Source: Lachnospiraceae bacterium (GTDB lineage: Bacteria; Bacillota; Clostridia; Lachnospirales; Lachnospiraceae). From it: a DNA stretch of 64,000 bases. Made by a program: the position numbers and the translations under genes. The DNA lies in assembly GCA_910574715.1 (NCBI GenBank), contig CAJTCH010000021.1, positions 1-64,000 on the forward strand, given 5' to 3'. Positions within the stretch are counted from its first letter, which is position 1, and the number at the start of each line of letters is the position of its first letter. Below the pieces are notes generated by a model. It ran no database searches. It was not told the DNA's origin and was given only the letters and a program-made list of their open reading frames with translations. Below, piece by piece: positions 23,983 to 32,805 of the stretch.

Positions 23983-25089
23983 ATGGACAGTATATACGTA
24001 CTTCGTGGACGATTAGAGGAATTATATGCCAGGAATTCAAAAGTATACGACAAGATACTTCAATTCATATTAGCGGCTGCTACATTTATGGTGATCAATC
24101 GGAATATAGGTTTCATGAAGGCGGCAGCGTCCCCGGTGGTATCGCTGGGACTTGCGGTCATCTGTACCTTTCTTCCGCTGTCAGTGACCGTAGTGATGGC
24201 GACGGCGCTGGTTCTGGCCCATATGTATTCCGTATCTTTGGGGATACTTGCGATGACGGCGGTTCTTTTTCTGATCATGTATATTTTCTATCTGCGGCTC
24301 GCACCGAAGAAGGCATTGATCGTGCTGCTGACCCCGCTTGCCTTTTTCCTGAAGATTCCCTATGTGATTCCGATGATCTGCGGGCTTGTGGCGGCGCCGG
24401 GAAGTCTGGTGGCAGTGATCTGCGGGACGATTGTCTTCTACATGATGGAATATGTGAAGAAGGCGGCTGCCAATGTGGAGGGCTCCGGTGTCAAGACCAT
24501 GCTTTCACAGTCGACGGACTATGTCAGCAAGGTGTTTCAGAACAAGGAATTGTGGGTGATCATCGCCGCGTTTGTTATCTGCTTTTTTGTAGTATTTGCA
24601 TTCAGGCGTGCGTCCATGGATCATGCGTGGGAGATTGCCATCGTGATAGGGACGATCGTGAATATGATCGTAATCGTTGCAGGCAATATGGCATTGGGAG
24701 TGCACACGTCTTACGGGATGCTGATCGGAGGAAGTGTCGCATGTATTGTGACAGGACTGATTCTGGAGATATTTTTCTTCTCTGTGGATTATTCAAGAAG
24801 CGAGAATCTGCAGTTTGAAGATGATGAATACTATTATTATGTGAAGGCGGTCCCGAAGCTGTCGGTTGCAAGACCGGAGAAGACTGTGAAGCGGATCAAC
24901 GAGAGGCAGGAGACAGAGATCATAGATACGGAGTCTGTCAGGAAGAATTCCGGCGCACGGGGGATCCGTAAGGACGGTAAGCGGCCGGTGCCAAGGAAGG
25001 GGCAGTCGGTTAAGAAGCATGATATGCGGGAAGTGGATAAGATGCTTCTGACGCAGAGCCTTAGGAAGGATCTGGATCTGAGGAACTAG
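23983..25089 (+). CDS. polytopic membrane protein upstream of cdaA
   Basis: This 368-residue protein has about eight hydrophobic segments between residues 28 and 270 (VVSLGLAVICTFLPLSVTVV, YVIPMICGLVAAPGSLVAVI, ELWVIIAAFVICFFVVFAFR). A charged cytoplasmic tail from about 275 has many Arg/Lys and the end DMREVDKMLLTQSLRKDLDL. I know of no assigned function. The tight arrangement before cdaA suggests a link to cell-envelope or c-di-AMP control, but that rests on position only. Confidence 0.75.
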   Translation: MDSIYVLRGRLEELYARNSKVYDKILQFILAAATFMVINRNIGFMKAAASPVVSLGLAVICTFLPLSVTVVMATALVLAHMYSVSLGILAMTAVLFLIMYIFYLRLAPKKALIVLLTPLAFFLKIPYVIPMICGLVAAPGSLVAVICGTIVFYMMEYVKKAAANVEGSGVKTMLSQSTDYVSKVFQNKELWVIIAAFVICFFVVFAFRRASMDHAWEIAIVIGTIVNMIVIVAGNMALGVHTSYGMLIGGSVACIVTGLILEIFFFSVDYSRSENLQFEDDEYYYYVKAVPKLSVARPEKTVKRINERQETEIIDTESVRKNSGARGIRKDGKRPVPRKGQSVKKHDMREVDKMLLTQSLRKDLDLRN

Positions 25090-25162
25090 TACATCATTGT
25101 ATTAATTCAGATGTACCGGATTGAGCAGAATGATTTATATAAGCTGAGAAGGAGGTGAAGGA

Positions 25163-26047
25163 ATGGAGCAGCAGATCAGCAGGATTGTGGATCAGTATAT
25201 TCCCAACTGGTATTTTCCTGAGATTAAGATCACGGATATAGTGGAAGTCTTGATTCTTGCGGTGTTGATTTATCAAGTTATGATGTGGATCAAGAATACG
25301 AAGGCCTGGATGCTGTTAAAGGGGATGATCGTACTCGCTGTGTTCATTCTGTTAGCCGCTGTATTTAAGATGCATACCATACTGTTTATTGCCAGGAATT
25401 CCGTTACGGTCATGGCGACGATCGCGATTGTGGTATTCCAGCCAGAGCTTCGAAGGGCTTTGGAGAAGCTTGGTGAGAAGCAGTTTCTTTCTTCGATGGT
25501 ACCATTTGAAGCGAACAAGGAGAGGGCACGTTTCAGTGAAGAGACCAGAGAGAGTATGATCGATGCGGCTTACGCCATGGGCAAGGTCAAAACGGGTGCA
25601 TTGATCGTTGTCGAACAGGCGATACGCCTGACCGAATATGAGAGTACAGGGATCCAGATGGATTGTCTGGTTTCCAGCCAGGTTTTGATCAATATATTTG
25701 AGCACAATACTCCGCTGCATGACGGAGCTATCATTGTGCGGGGTGACAGGATCGTATCGGCGACCTGTTATTTGCCGTTGTCCGATAATATGAGGATCAG
25801 CAAATCCCTTGGCACCAGGCATCGCGCTGCGCTTGGCATGAGTGAGGTGAGCGATGCATTGATCATCGTGGTGTCAGAAGAGACAGGAGCGGTTTCTGTG
25901 GCACAGGGAGGATTCCTCTATCGGAATATCAACGAGAAGGAACTGAGAGAGAAGCTGGCAAGTATTCAGGAGCGGAGAGTAGAAGTCAATAAGCTGACAG
26001 CATTGTGGAAAGGAAGGCGTAAGAATGAGAAGAAGACTGACAGCTAA
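25163..26047 (+). CDS. cdaA: diadenylate cyclase CdaA
   Basis: This membrane-bound enzyme makes c-di-AMP from two ATP. It has 294 residues. Three N-terminal membrane helices are at about 18-85 (VEVLILAVLIYQVMMWI, MIVLAVFILLAAVF, SVTVMATIAIVVFQ), followed by the DAC domain. The catalytic motifs LHDGAIIV and TRHRAALG are both present. GGAGGTGAAGG precedes the ATG. It overlaps cdaR by 23 bases. c-di-AMP controls potassium and osmolyte balance and the cell wall in Firmicutes. Confidence 0.97.
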   Translation: MEQQISRIVDQYIPNWYFPEIKITDIVEVLILAVLIYQVMMWIKNTKAWMLLKGMIVLAVFILLAAVFKMHTILFIARNSVTVMATIAIVVFQPELRRALEKLGEKQFLSSMVPFEANKERARFSEETRESMIDAAYAMGKVKTGALIVVEQAIRLTEYESTGIQMDCLVSSQVLINIFEHNTPLHDGAIIVRGDRIVSATCYLPLSDNMRISKSLGTRHRAALGMSEVSDALIIVVSEETGAVSVAQGGFLYRNINEKELREKLASIQERRVEVNKLTALWKGRRKNEKKTDS

Positions 26048-27284
26048 TCTGGGTCTTAAGGTATTGGCCTTCTTTACCGCAGTCTTTATGTGGCTTGTAG
26101 TGGTGAATATAGATGATCCGATCGCAGAGAACTCTTATACTGGCGTTTCGGTAACTGTGATCAATGAAGAGATCGTGACGACAACAAACAGAACCTATCA
26201 GATTGTGGATAATACTCAGGTAGTGAACGTGACAGTCCGTGCGAATCGGTCTGTGCTGAACAGGATCAAGCAGGAAGATATAGTGGCTATCGCTGATATG
26301 AAGGAACTGAGTCTTGGCACGCAGATCCCGATCGACGTATCTATTCCCGGATACAGGTATGAGAAGGCTTATACTACGCCGGGCAATCTTCAGGTTAAGA
26401 TTGAAGATGAGGCGAAGAATAATTTTCCGATCACGCCAACGACCATAGGTACTGTAAGAGAGGGGTATGTCCTGGGAGAGCTGAATGCGAATCCCGAGAA
26501 GGTCACGCTGCGCGGTCCGAAGTCTGTGATTGACAGTATCAGCAGGGTTGTGGCGGAAGCAGATGTATCAGGGCTTTCGGAGGACGCGGATATAGAGGCA
26601 AGGCTGACGCTGTATGACAGGAATAATAATGTGATCGATCAGACACTTCTGGCCAATAATCTGGGGAAGGAAGGCGTGAGTGTAGAAGTGAAGCTGTATC
26701 AGATTGAGAATGTGCCTGTGAAGCTGGATACTTCAATGATAACAGCGGCGAAAGGCTATAAAGTCAGTTCGGTTTCCGTGGAGCCGCGGGAGGTTAGTGT
26801 CACGGGAGAGGAATCTGCATTGGCGGAGTTAGATGAGATTAAGATACCGGCGGAAGAACTGAAGCTTGAGGATCTGACTGAGCGGACGGAGCAGATGGTT
26901 GAGATAGCGCCATATCTTCCGGAAGGCGTAACGCTTGTGGAAGGGACTGCGGAAAGTGTGATCGTGACGATTCAGATCGAACAGCCGGGAGTGCGGAATT
27001 TCGAAGTGTCAACCGGCGCCATAACAGTGAATAATTTATCGGAGGAGCTAGAGATCAGCTATGGGACGACGGTTGATCTGGAACTCCAGATCAGGGGGCC
27101 TGCGGAGACATTGGCAGTATTTTCAACTGCCAGGAAAGTAAGTATTGATTTGAAGAACTATGAGGCTCCGGGAACTTATACGGTACCGGTGGCAGTTGAA
27201 CTGCCGGATGGGTGTTCTCTGGTGAACAATGTGAGTGTGAATATCATACTGGAGAAGAAGTCAGAGGATGAGCAAGAAGAATAA
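26025..27284 (+). CDS. cdaR: CdaR (YbbR-domain regulator of CdaA)
   Basis: This 419-residue protein has one N-terminal membrane helix (LGLKVLAFFTAVFMWLVVVN, about 9-28) followed by extracytoplasmic YbbR repeats, four by my reading. Repeated elements are visible, such as VTLRGPKSVIDSISRVVAEA and VSVTGEESALAELDEIKIPA. CdaR binds CdaA and modulates its activity. The gene overlaps cdaA, which supports coupled synthesis. In many Firmicutes glmM follows, but here an HPr-like gene does. The C-terminus is acidic (KKSEDEQEE). Confidence 0.93.
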   Translation: MRRRLTANLGLKVLAFFTAVFMWLVVVNIDDPIAENSYTGVSVTVINEEIVTTTNRTYQIVDNTQVVNVTVRANRSVLNRIKQEDIVAIADMKELSLGTQIPIDVSIPGYRYEKAYTTPGNLQVKIEDEAKNNFPITPTTIGTVREGYVLGELNANPEKVTLRGPKSVIDSISRVVAEADVSGLSEDADIEARLTLYDRNNNVIDQTLLANNLGKEGVSVEVKLYQIENVPVKLDTSMITAAKGYKVSSVSVEPREVSVTGEESALAELDEIKIPAEELKLEDLTERTEQMVEIAPYLPEGVTLVEGTAESVIVTIQIEQPGVRNFEVSTGAITVNNLSEELEISYGTTVDLELQIRGPAETLAVFSTARKVSIDLKNYEAPGTYTVPVAVELPDGCSLVNNVSVNIILEKKSEDEQEE

Positions 27285-27296
27285 ACGGAGGAGATT

Positions 27297-27560
27297 ATGG
27301 TTAGACAACGAGTTACGATTATGAACCCGACTGGATTGCATCTGAGACCCGCAGGTATTTTCTGTAATACGGCCAGCAGCTTCAAGTGCAAGGTGACATT
27401 TGAATATGATGATACGATCGCCAATGCGAAGAGCGTTTTGAGCGTTCTTGGCGCCTGCATTAAGAAGGGAGACGAGATCGAGTTGATCTGCGAAGGCGAG
27501 GATGAAGAAGAAGCATTGAAAGCAATGGTAGATGCTATCGTGGATGGGCTTGGCGAATAA
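27297..27560 (+). CDS. HPr family phosphocarrier protein
   Basis: This 87-residue protein is a normal-length HPr. The active histidine is in TGLHLRPAGIF, with Leu where HPr usually has Ala after the His. The regulatory serine is in NAKSVLSVLG. The protein could take phosphate from Enzyme I and be phosphorylated by HPr kinase, linking sugar transport to catabolite repression. The unusual LHLRPA and the location away from ptsI suggest a paralogue rather than the main HPr. CGGAGGAG precedes the ATG. Confidence 0.88.
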   Translation: MVRQRVTIMNPTGLHLRPAGIFCNTASSFKCKVTFEYDDTIANAKSVLSVLGACIKKGDEIELICEGEDEEEALKAMVDAIVDGLGE

Positions 27561-27575
27561 GAATGAAGAACAAGA

Positions 27576-27607
27576 ACAGGCGGATAAGGGATTCCTTATC
27601 CGCCTGT
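27576..27607 (+). terminator. hairpin after the HPr gene
   Basis: A perfect 14-bp stem ACAGGCGGATAAGG / CCTTATCCGCCTGT with loop GATT. There is no T run after it, so it may act as an mRNA-stabilising or weak termination hairpin between the HPr gene and the two-component operon. Confidence 0.6.
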
Positions 27608-27661
27608 CTGTTAGAGAGCGGTTTTTGCCGTATAGAAACGATATGAAGAGGAGTGGAGAAG

Positions 27662-28336
27662 ATGTACAAGATTATGATCGTAGAAGACGACGCGACGATT
27701 GCCCATGCCCTTGCAGCCCATCTTGAGAGATGGGATTATGAGACAAGGTGCGTGGAGGATTTTAAGAATATACTGGGATCATTTGCTGAATTTGACCCGC
27801 AGCTTGTTCTTCTGGATATTATGCTTCCGTTTTTTAACGGGTTTCATTGGTGCCAGGAGATCAGGAAGGTGTCGGAGGTACCGATCATATTCCTGTCTTC
27901 GGCCAACGACAATATGAATATCGTCATGGCAATGAACATGGGAGGGGATGAATTTATCGAGAAGCCCTTTGACTTAAATGTTGTGACGGCGAAGGTGCAG
28001 GCGATCTTAAGGAGATCCTATTCCTTCCAGGGAACAATGAATGTGATGGAGTATCACGGAGCCGTCCTGAATCTGAATGACGCCACTCTGGTCAATAATG
28101 ATAAGAAGCTGGACCTTACCAAGAATGAATTCCGGATCCTTCAGATGCTCCTGGAGAATGAAGGCAGGATCGTGTCCAGGGACAGTATTATCACAAGGCT
28201 CTGGGAGAGTGATAAATTCATTGACGACAATACACTGACAGTCAATATTGCAAGATTTCGTAAGAAATTGGAGCAGATAGGATTGGAGCAGATGATCCGT
28301 ACCAAGAAGGGGATCGGATATATGGTAGAGCGGTAA
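27662..28336 (+). CDS. OmpR-family response regulator, BceR-like
   Basis: The ATG at 27662 is preferred over a GTG at 27653; GAGGAG lies upstream. The protein has 224 residues. The receiver domain has VEDD near residue 7-10, the phosphoacceptor Asp in LVLLDIMLP and Lys in FIEKPFD. The winged-helix DNA-binding domain (about 130-224) contains LTKNEFRILQMLLEN and TVNIARFRKKLEQ. It pairs with the short sensor kinase downstream and with the ABC transporter, the layout of antimicrobial-peptide detoxification modules. Confidence 0.92.
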   Translation: MYKIMIVEDDATIAHALAAHLERWDYETRCVEDFKNILGSFAEFDPQLVLLDIMLPFFNGFHWCQEIRKVSEVPIIFLSSANDNMNIVMAMNMGGDEFIEKPFDLNVVTAKVQAILRRSYSFQGTMNVMEYHGAVLNLNDATLVNNDKKLDLTKNEFRILQMLLENEGRIVSRDSIITRLWESDKFIDDNTLTVNIARFRKKLEQIGLEQMIRTKKGIGYMVER

Positions 28337-28348
28337 GGAGTGCGGTGA

Positions 28349-29410
28349 ATGAAGATTGCAATTGCTTTTTTGAGAGAACGGAAGAGGGAGGCCGGGATGT
28401 ATGCCGTGTTCGCGGGAGTGTTTGCGGCAGTTTCATACTTGTATGACGTCTCTATGGATGCAGTCCAGTATGCCTTTTTGCTGTCTGCGGTCTGGCTTCT
28501 GGTACTCGGCGGTCTGGATTATGTGCGGTACGTAAGGCGTCACAGGGAATTGCTTGAAGTAGAATGGATGTTTGAGTCGGATATTGACGGCATGCCTGAA
28601 GCGGCGACACTGGTTGAGGAGGATTACCAGCGGATCGTCACGAAGCTGTATGAGGCGAAGAGGGAGCTTGAGTCGGCGGACCGGATCGTCAGGAAAGAGA
28701 TGGTGGATTACTACAGTATGTGGGTGCATCAGATCAAGACCCCTATTGCTGCCATGCATGTACTGCTGCAGGCATTTGAGGAGGGCAGGTTTCACGGGGC
28801 AAAGCAGACGGGAGAGGACGGTGCCGGGATGAATACCGGATATCAGATGTCTGTGCAACAGTGCGGAAAGGAGATGAAGCTGGAGCTTTTTAAGATCGAG
28901 CAGTATGTGGAAATGGTTCTCACCTATCTCAGGATGGAAGGGATGTCATCGGATCTGTCTTTTGATATCTGCTCTCTGGATTCCATCATCAGGCAGGCGG
29001 TGCGCAAGTATTCGCAGATGTTTATCCTCAGGAAGATCCGGCTTGAATATACGGCGGTTGAGACAAAGGTTCTGACGGATGAGAAGTGGACGGTTTTCGC
29101 GATCGAACAGATTCTGTCCAATGCATTAAAATATACGCCGAGCGGAAAGATCTCTATCTATATGGAGGAAGCCTGCCTTGTCATAGAAGATACCGGAATC
29201 GGGATCTGGCCGGAGGATCTGCCGCGGGTATTCGAGAAGGGATTTACAGGCTATAATGGCCGTACGGATAAGAAATCGACGGGGATCGGTCTGTACCTGT
29301 GCAAATCGGTGATGGATAAGCTCATGCATAAGATCTGGATCGAGTCCGAAGCCGGAAAGGGAACGAAGGTGTACCTGTCGTTTGAGAGAAAATCAATGAG
29401 GCATGAGTGA
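28349..29410 (+). CDS. intramembrane-sensing histidine kinase, BceS-like
   Basis: This 353-residue kinase has two N-terminal membrane helices (about 14-33 and 39-58) joined by only a few residues, so there is no external sensor domain. The H-box is MWVHQIKTPIAAMH, the N-box NALKYTPSG, and the G-boxes EDTGIGI and STGIGLYLC. Kinases of this type do not bind the peptide antibiotic themselves but read the activity of the partner ABC permease. A stem-loop-type operator and promoter follow before the transporter genes. Confidence 0.92.
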   Translation: MKIAIAFLRERKREAGMYAVFAGVFAAVSYLYDVSMDAVQYAFLLSAVWLLVLGGLDYVRYVRRHRELLEVEWMFESDIDGMPEAATLVEEDYQRIVTKLYEAKRELESADRIVRKEMVDYYSMWVHQIKTPIAAMHVLLQAFEEGRFHGAKQTGEDGAGMNTGYQMSVQQCGKEMKLELFKIEQYVEMVLTYLRMEGMSSDLSFDICSLDSIIRQAVRKYSQMFILRKIRLEYTAVETKVLTDEKWTVFAIEQILSNALKYTPSGKISIYMEEACLVIEDTGIGIWPEDLPRVFEKGFTGYNGRTDKKSTGIGLYLCKSVMDKLMHKIWIESEAGKGTKVYLSFERKSMRHE

Positions 29411-29428
29411 CTTCGGGATTCGTCCTTT

Positions 29429-29503
29429 CTTACGAAAATGTAAGTTTCCAGACCGAAAATGCAATCTAAATCGATGGCAGGATGATGACACATTTTCTAT
29501 AAT
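29429..29503 (+). promoter_or_regulatory. putative BceR-type operator and promoter of the ABC genes
   Basis: The inverted repeat CTTAC-GAAAAT-GTAAG lies at 29429-29444. A TATAAT is at 29498-29503 without a good -35, as expected for an activated promoter. The spacing places the repeat about 55 bases upstream of the -10. Confidence 0.5.
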
Positions 29504-29548
29504 AAGCATGTAATCAAGAAGACATCAATTTGAAAGGACGGGAAACTT

Positions 29549-30316
29549 ATGGCATTGTTAGAAGTGAAAAATGTAAAAAAGATATATACGACCAGATTCG
29601 GCGGCAATCAGGTGGAGGCGCTTAAGGACGTGAATTTCTCAGTTGAGCCAAGGGAATACGTGGCGATCATGGGGGAATCCGGATCAGGCAAGACGACTCT
29701 TTTGAATATCTTAGCGGCGCTTGATAAGCCCACCGGCGGAAAGGTCTATCTGAAGGGGAATGATCTGGGCAGCGTGAAGGAGAAAGAGATCGCGGCATTC
29801 CGCCGGCAGAATCTTGGGTTCGTGTTTCAGGACTTTAATCTTCTGGATACGTTTTCTCTTAAGGATAATATCTTCCTTCCGTTGGTACTTTCCGGGAAAA
29901 AGTATGAGGAGATGTCGAGGAGGCTTGAGCCGATTGCGCAGATGCTTGGAATCGCGGAGATCCTTGAGAAGTTCCCGTATGAGGTGTCCGGGGGACAGAA
30001 GCAGAGGGCGGCGGTCGCAAGAGCGCTGATCACGAAACCGCAGCTTATTCTGGCGGATGAACCTACCGGGGCGCTTGACTCAAGGGCTGCTGACGGGCTG
30101 CTTCGGATGTTTACGGCGATCAACGGGGAGGGACAGACGATCCTCATGGTCACTCACAGCGTGAAGGCGGCAAGCAGCGCAAACCGAGTGCTATTTATCA
30201 AAGACGGCGAAGTATTCCATCAGTTATACCGCGGAAACCTTACCAATGAGCAGATGTATCAGAAGATCTCTGATACGCTGACGGTGCTGGCGACGGGAGG
30301 TGACAGGGATGAGTAG
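29549..30316 (+). CDS. ABC transporter ATPase, BceA-like
   Basis: This 255-residue MacB-type ATPase has Walker A GESGSGKTTLLNIL near 40, Q-loop VFQDFNLLDTFS, signature VSGGQKQRAAVARAL and Walker B LILADEPTGALD, with a switch His in VTHS. GAAAGGACGGG precedes the ATG. The stop overlaps the permease start by eight bases. With the permease it would detoxify cell-wall-active peptides such as bacitracin at the membrane; the exact substrate cannot be told. Confidence 0.95.
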   Translation: MALLEVKNVKKIYTTRFGGNQVEALKDVNFSVEPREYVAIMGESGSGKTTLLNILAALDKPTGGKVYLKGNDLGSVKEKEIAAFRRQNLGFVFQDFNLLDTFSLKDNIFLPLVLSGKKYEEMSRRLEPIAQMLGIAEILEKFPYEVSGGQKQRAAVARALITKPQLILADEPTGALDSRAADGLLRMFTAINGEGQTILMVTHSVKAASSANRVLFIKDGEVFHQLYRGNLTNEQMYQKISDTLTVLATGGDRDE

Positions 30317-32294
30317 CGCTATCTATGGAAAGCTTGCGTTGACGAACCTTAAGAATAACCGGAAGACTTATGTCCCGTATATCCTCACATCGATCCTGAC
30401 GGTGATGATGTATTATATCATGGATGCGCTGTCAAGAAGCAGCAGCATCGTTGACCCAAGCCTGCAATCGGTCCTGACGTGCGCGGTGGGAGTTATCATG
30501 ATATTTGCAGGGATCTTCCTGTTCTACACGAACAGCTTCCTGATCAAGCGGAGGAAGAAGGAGATCGGCGTCTACAATATCCTTGGCATGGGGAAGAGAC
30601 ATATCGCGCAGATGCTTGCGGTTGAGACGGTGGTTACGGCTGTGGCGAGCATCGGAGCCGGACTGGTCTTCGGGATCATTTTCAGTAAATTCATGTATCT
30701 TCTGCTGCTTAAGATCCTGCATTATGATGTGAGGATGGATTTTGAGATATCGGGGGAGAGCATTCGGTATACCTTGATTCTGTTCGTGGTGATCTTCCTG
30801 ATGACGCTGGTGTTTAACCTCTTCCAGATTCAGGTATCCAACCCGGTAGAGCTGCTTCGTGGCGGGAATCAGGGGGAGAAGGAGCCTAAGACCAAATGGC
30901 TCCTGACTTTGGCGGGAGTCCTGCTGCTTGGCACAGGGTACTTTATCGCAGTGACGACGGAGCAGCCGTTGGCCGCGATTCAGAGCTTCTTCGTGGCGGT
31001 GATCTGCGTGATCCTTGGCACCTATGCGCTCTTTATCGCAGGGAGCGTGGCGCTTCTTAAGATGCTCAGGAAGAATAAGAAGTTCTATTATCAGACGAAG
31101 CATTTCAGCGCGGTATCGGGCATGATCTACAGGATGAAGCAGAATGCGGTGGGACTTGCGAATATCTGTATCTTGAGTACCATGGTGTTGGTGATGATCT
31201 CTACGACGATCTCTCTCTATGTTGGGATGGAGGATATATTGAAGAATAGATTTCCTCAGGAATTCGAAGCGAAGACGAATATCTCTTCAGCGGAAGCGGA
31301 TCAGGCCTTGGATGTGATTGTTGACGAAGAGCTTGTGAAGGCAGGTGTTACGGCGAGCTCTGTGATGAGGTATCATAATGGGGGATTCGTGGCGCTTAAG
31401 GAAGAGGACGGATTCACATTACAGCAGTTCGGCAATTATCAGGCTGATGATGTTGTGGATGTCGACCTGATCCCCTTAGAGGATTATAATCAGATGGAAG
31501 GTGTCAGGGAGACTCTTGCGCCGGATGAGGCATATGTATACTGCACCGGTGAAGACTGGGGCAGAGATTCCGTAAGGCTCGGAAACAAAACCTACCGCAT
31601 CGTGAAGGAACTTGGGAACTTGAAGATTGCACCTAAGGATGCAGAGGCTCTGGTAGAAGGGTATTACTTTATCGTTGCTGACGAAGAGCAGATCCAGGAG
31701 ATGCTGCGGCAGGTATACGAAGGCAGCGGAATGCAGGAAGACTGGGTGGCGCAGATGTCGACGCCCAATTACAGGGTAGCTTTTGATCTGGAGGGAGAAG
31801 AAAAGGCGGCCTTGAGTGCAATGCAGAATATCAAGTCCAGGGTTGAAGAAGAGATTCCCGCCGGATTCTGTGAGGGCAAGGAGCTTAGCAGGGAGGAATT
31901 CTATTACCTGTACGGCGGTCTGTTGTTCATCGGTATCTATCTGGGGGCATTGTTCCTGATGGCGACGGTGCTGATTATGTATTACAAACAGATTTCCGAA
32001 GGGTATGATGACAGAGAGCGGTATCAGATCATGCAGAAAGTGGGTATGAGCAAGCGTGAAGTCCGAAGCTCTATCAGGAGTCAGGTGCTGATCGTATTTT
32101 TCCTTCCCCTTCTTGCGGCGGTCATCCATATCGCGGTGGCGTTTGGTGTGATCACGAAGCTTCTGGCGGTGCTGAACCTGGTGAATGTACCATTGTTCCT
32201 TGTCTGTACGGTGGTGACGGTGGCAGCGTTCGCGGTGTTCTATGGAGTGGTGTTCTCGCTGACGGCAAGAGAATATTACAAGATTGTGAATTGA
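30309..32294 (+). CDS. FtsX-like ABC permease, BceB-like
   Basis: The ATG at 30309 lies nine bases after GGAGG. The protein has 661 residues. About ten membrane helices are expected: the first near 20-40, groups near 50-260 and the last three at 530-655. A large extracytoplasmic domain at about 310-510 is rich in acidic residues (LVKAGVTASSVMRYHNGGFV). This is the BceB build, in which the external domain contacts the peptide or its lipid target. The C-terminal FtsX helices contain YYKQISEGYDDRERYQIMQK, typical for the family. Confidence 0.93.
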   Translation: MSSAIYGKLALTNLKNNRKTYVPYILTSILTVMMYYIMDALSRSSSIVDPSLQSVLTCAVGVIMIFAGIFLFYTNSFLIKRRKKEIGVYNILGMGKRHIAQMLAVETVVTAVASIGAGLVFGIIFSKFMYLLLLKILHYDVRMDFEISGESIRYTLILFVVIFLMTLVFNLFQIQVSNPVELLRGGNQGEKEPKTKWLLTLAGVLLLGTGYFIAVTTEQPLAAIQSFFVAVICVILGTYALFIAGSVALLKMLRKNKKFYYQTKHFSAVSGMIYRMKQNAVGLANICILSTMVLVMISTTISLYVGMEDILKNRFPQEFEAKTNISSAEADQALDVIVDEELVKAGVTASSVMRYHNGGFVALKEEDGFTLQQFGNYQADDVVDVDLIPLEDYNQMEGVRETLAPDEAYVYCTGEDWGRDSVRLGNKTYRIVKELGNLKIAPKDAEALVEGYYFIVADEEQIQEMLRQVYEGSGMQEDWVAQMSTPNYRVAFDLEGEEKAALSAMQNIKSRVEEEIPAGFCEGKELSREEFYYLYGGLLFIGIYLGALFLMATVLIMYYKQISEGYDDRERYQIMQKVGMSKREVRSSIRSQVLIVFFLPLLAAVIHIAVAFGVITKLLAVLNLVNVPLFLVCTVVTVAAFAVFYGVVFSLTAREYYKIVN

Positions 32295-32391
32295 TTAACG
32301 GATATCTCCAAATGAAAAATATTCTGTACCTGCTTTATGAAATGTGTTAATATAAAAGAATATTCTAACAATTATTCAGGAGGAGAGAAAC

Positions 32392-32736
32392 ATGACGAGA
32401 GCAGGAGAACGGGAAGTTGTGAAGGTGGAGCATGTGAACGGCGGCGCAGGCTTTATCATGAAGGAGGGATTGCTTAACCAGGAAGAGTTAGGAGAGCATT
32501 GTAAGATGTTCAGCAAGGTAACGCTGCCGCCGAACTGCGAGTTAGGGCACCATGAGCATCATGGAGAGACGGAGACTTATTATATCCTGAGCGGAAACGG
32601 AATGTATGATGACAATGGTAAAGCCCTGCCGGCGGCAGCGGGGGATGTCTTCTTCTGCAAGGACGGCGATGGACATGGAATCAAGAACACTGGGGCTGAA
32701 GACTTGACTTTCGTAGCACTGATTTTAAAGAAGTAG
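32392..32736 (+). CDS. cupin-domain protein
   Basis: This 114-residue single cupin has metal-binding motif 1 LGHHEHHGETETYYILSGNG (His, His, Glu) at about 49-68 and motif 2 around DGDGHGIKNTG near 96. The protein is a small double-stranded beta-helix that could be an isomerase, a sensor or a sugar-phosphate enzyme; nothing here decides which. AGGAGGAG precedes the ATG. It stands alone between the ABC genes and the DUF5717 locus. Confidence 0.85.
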   Translation: MTRAGEREVVKVEHVNGGAGFIMKEGLLNQEELGEHCKMFSKVTLPPNCELGHHEHHGETETYYILSGNGMYDDNGKALPAAAGDVFFCKDGDGHGIKNTGAEDLTFVALILKK

Positions 32737-32746
32737 GAAATAGGCA

Positions 32747-32776
32747 TTGCCATTCACGATCAAACAATGCTATAAT
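32747..32776 (+). promoter_or_regulatory. promoter of the DUF5717-DUF5716 locus
   Basis: TTGCCA (32747-32752), 18 bases, TATAAT (32771-32776), about 30 bases before the GTG start. Confidence 0.65.
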
Positions 32777-32805
32777 TCTATAAGGAAAAGTAACGAAAGA
32801 AGCAG

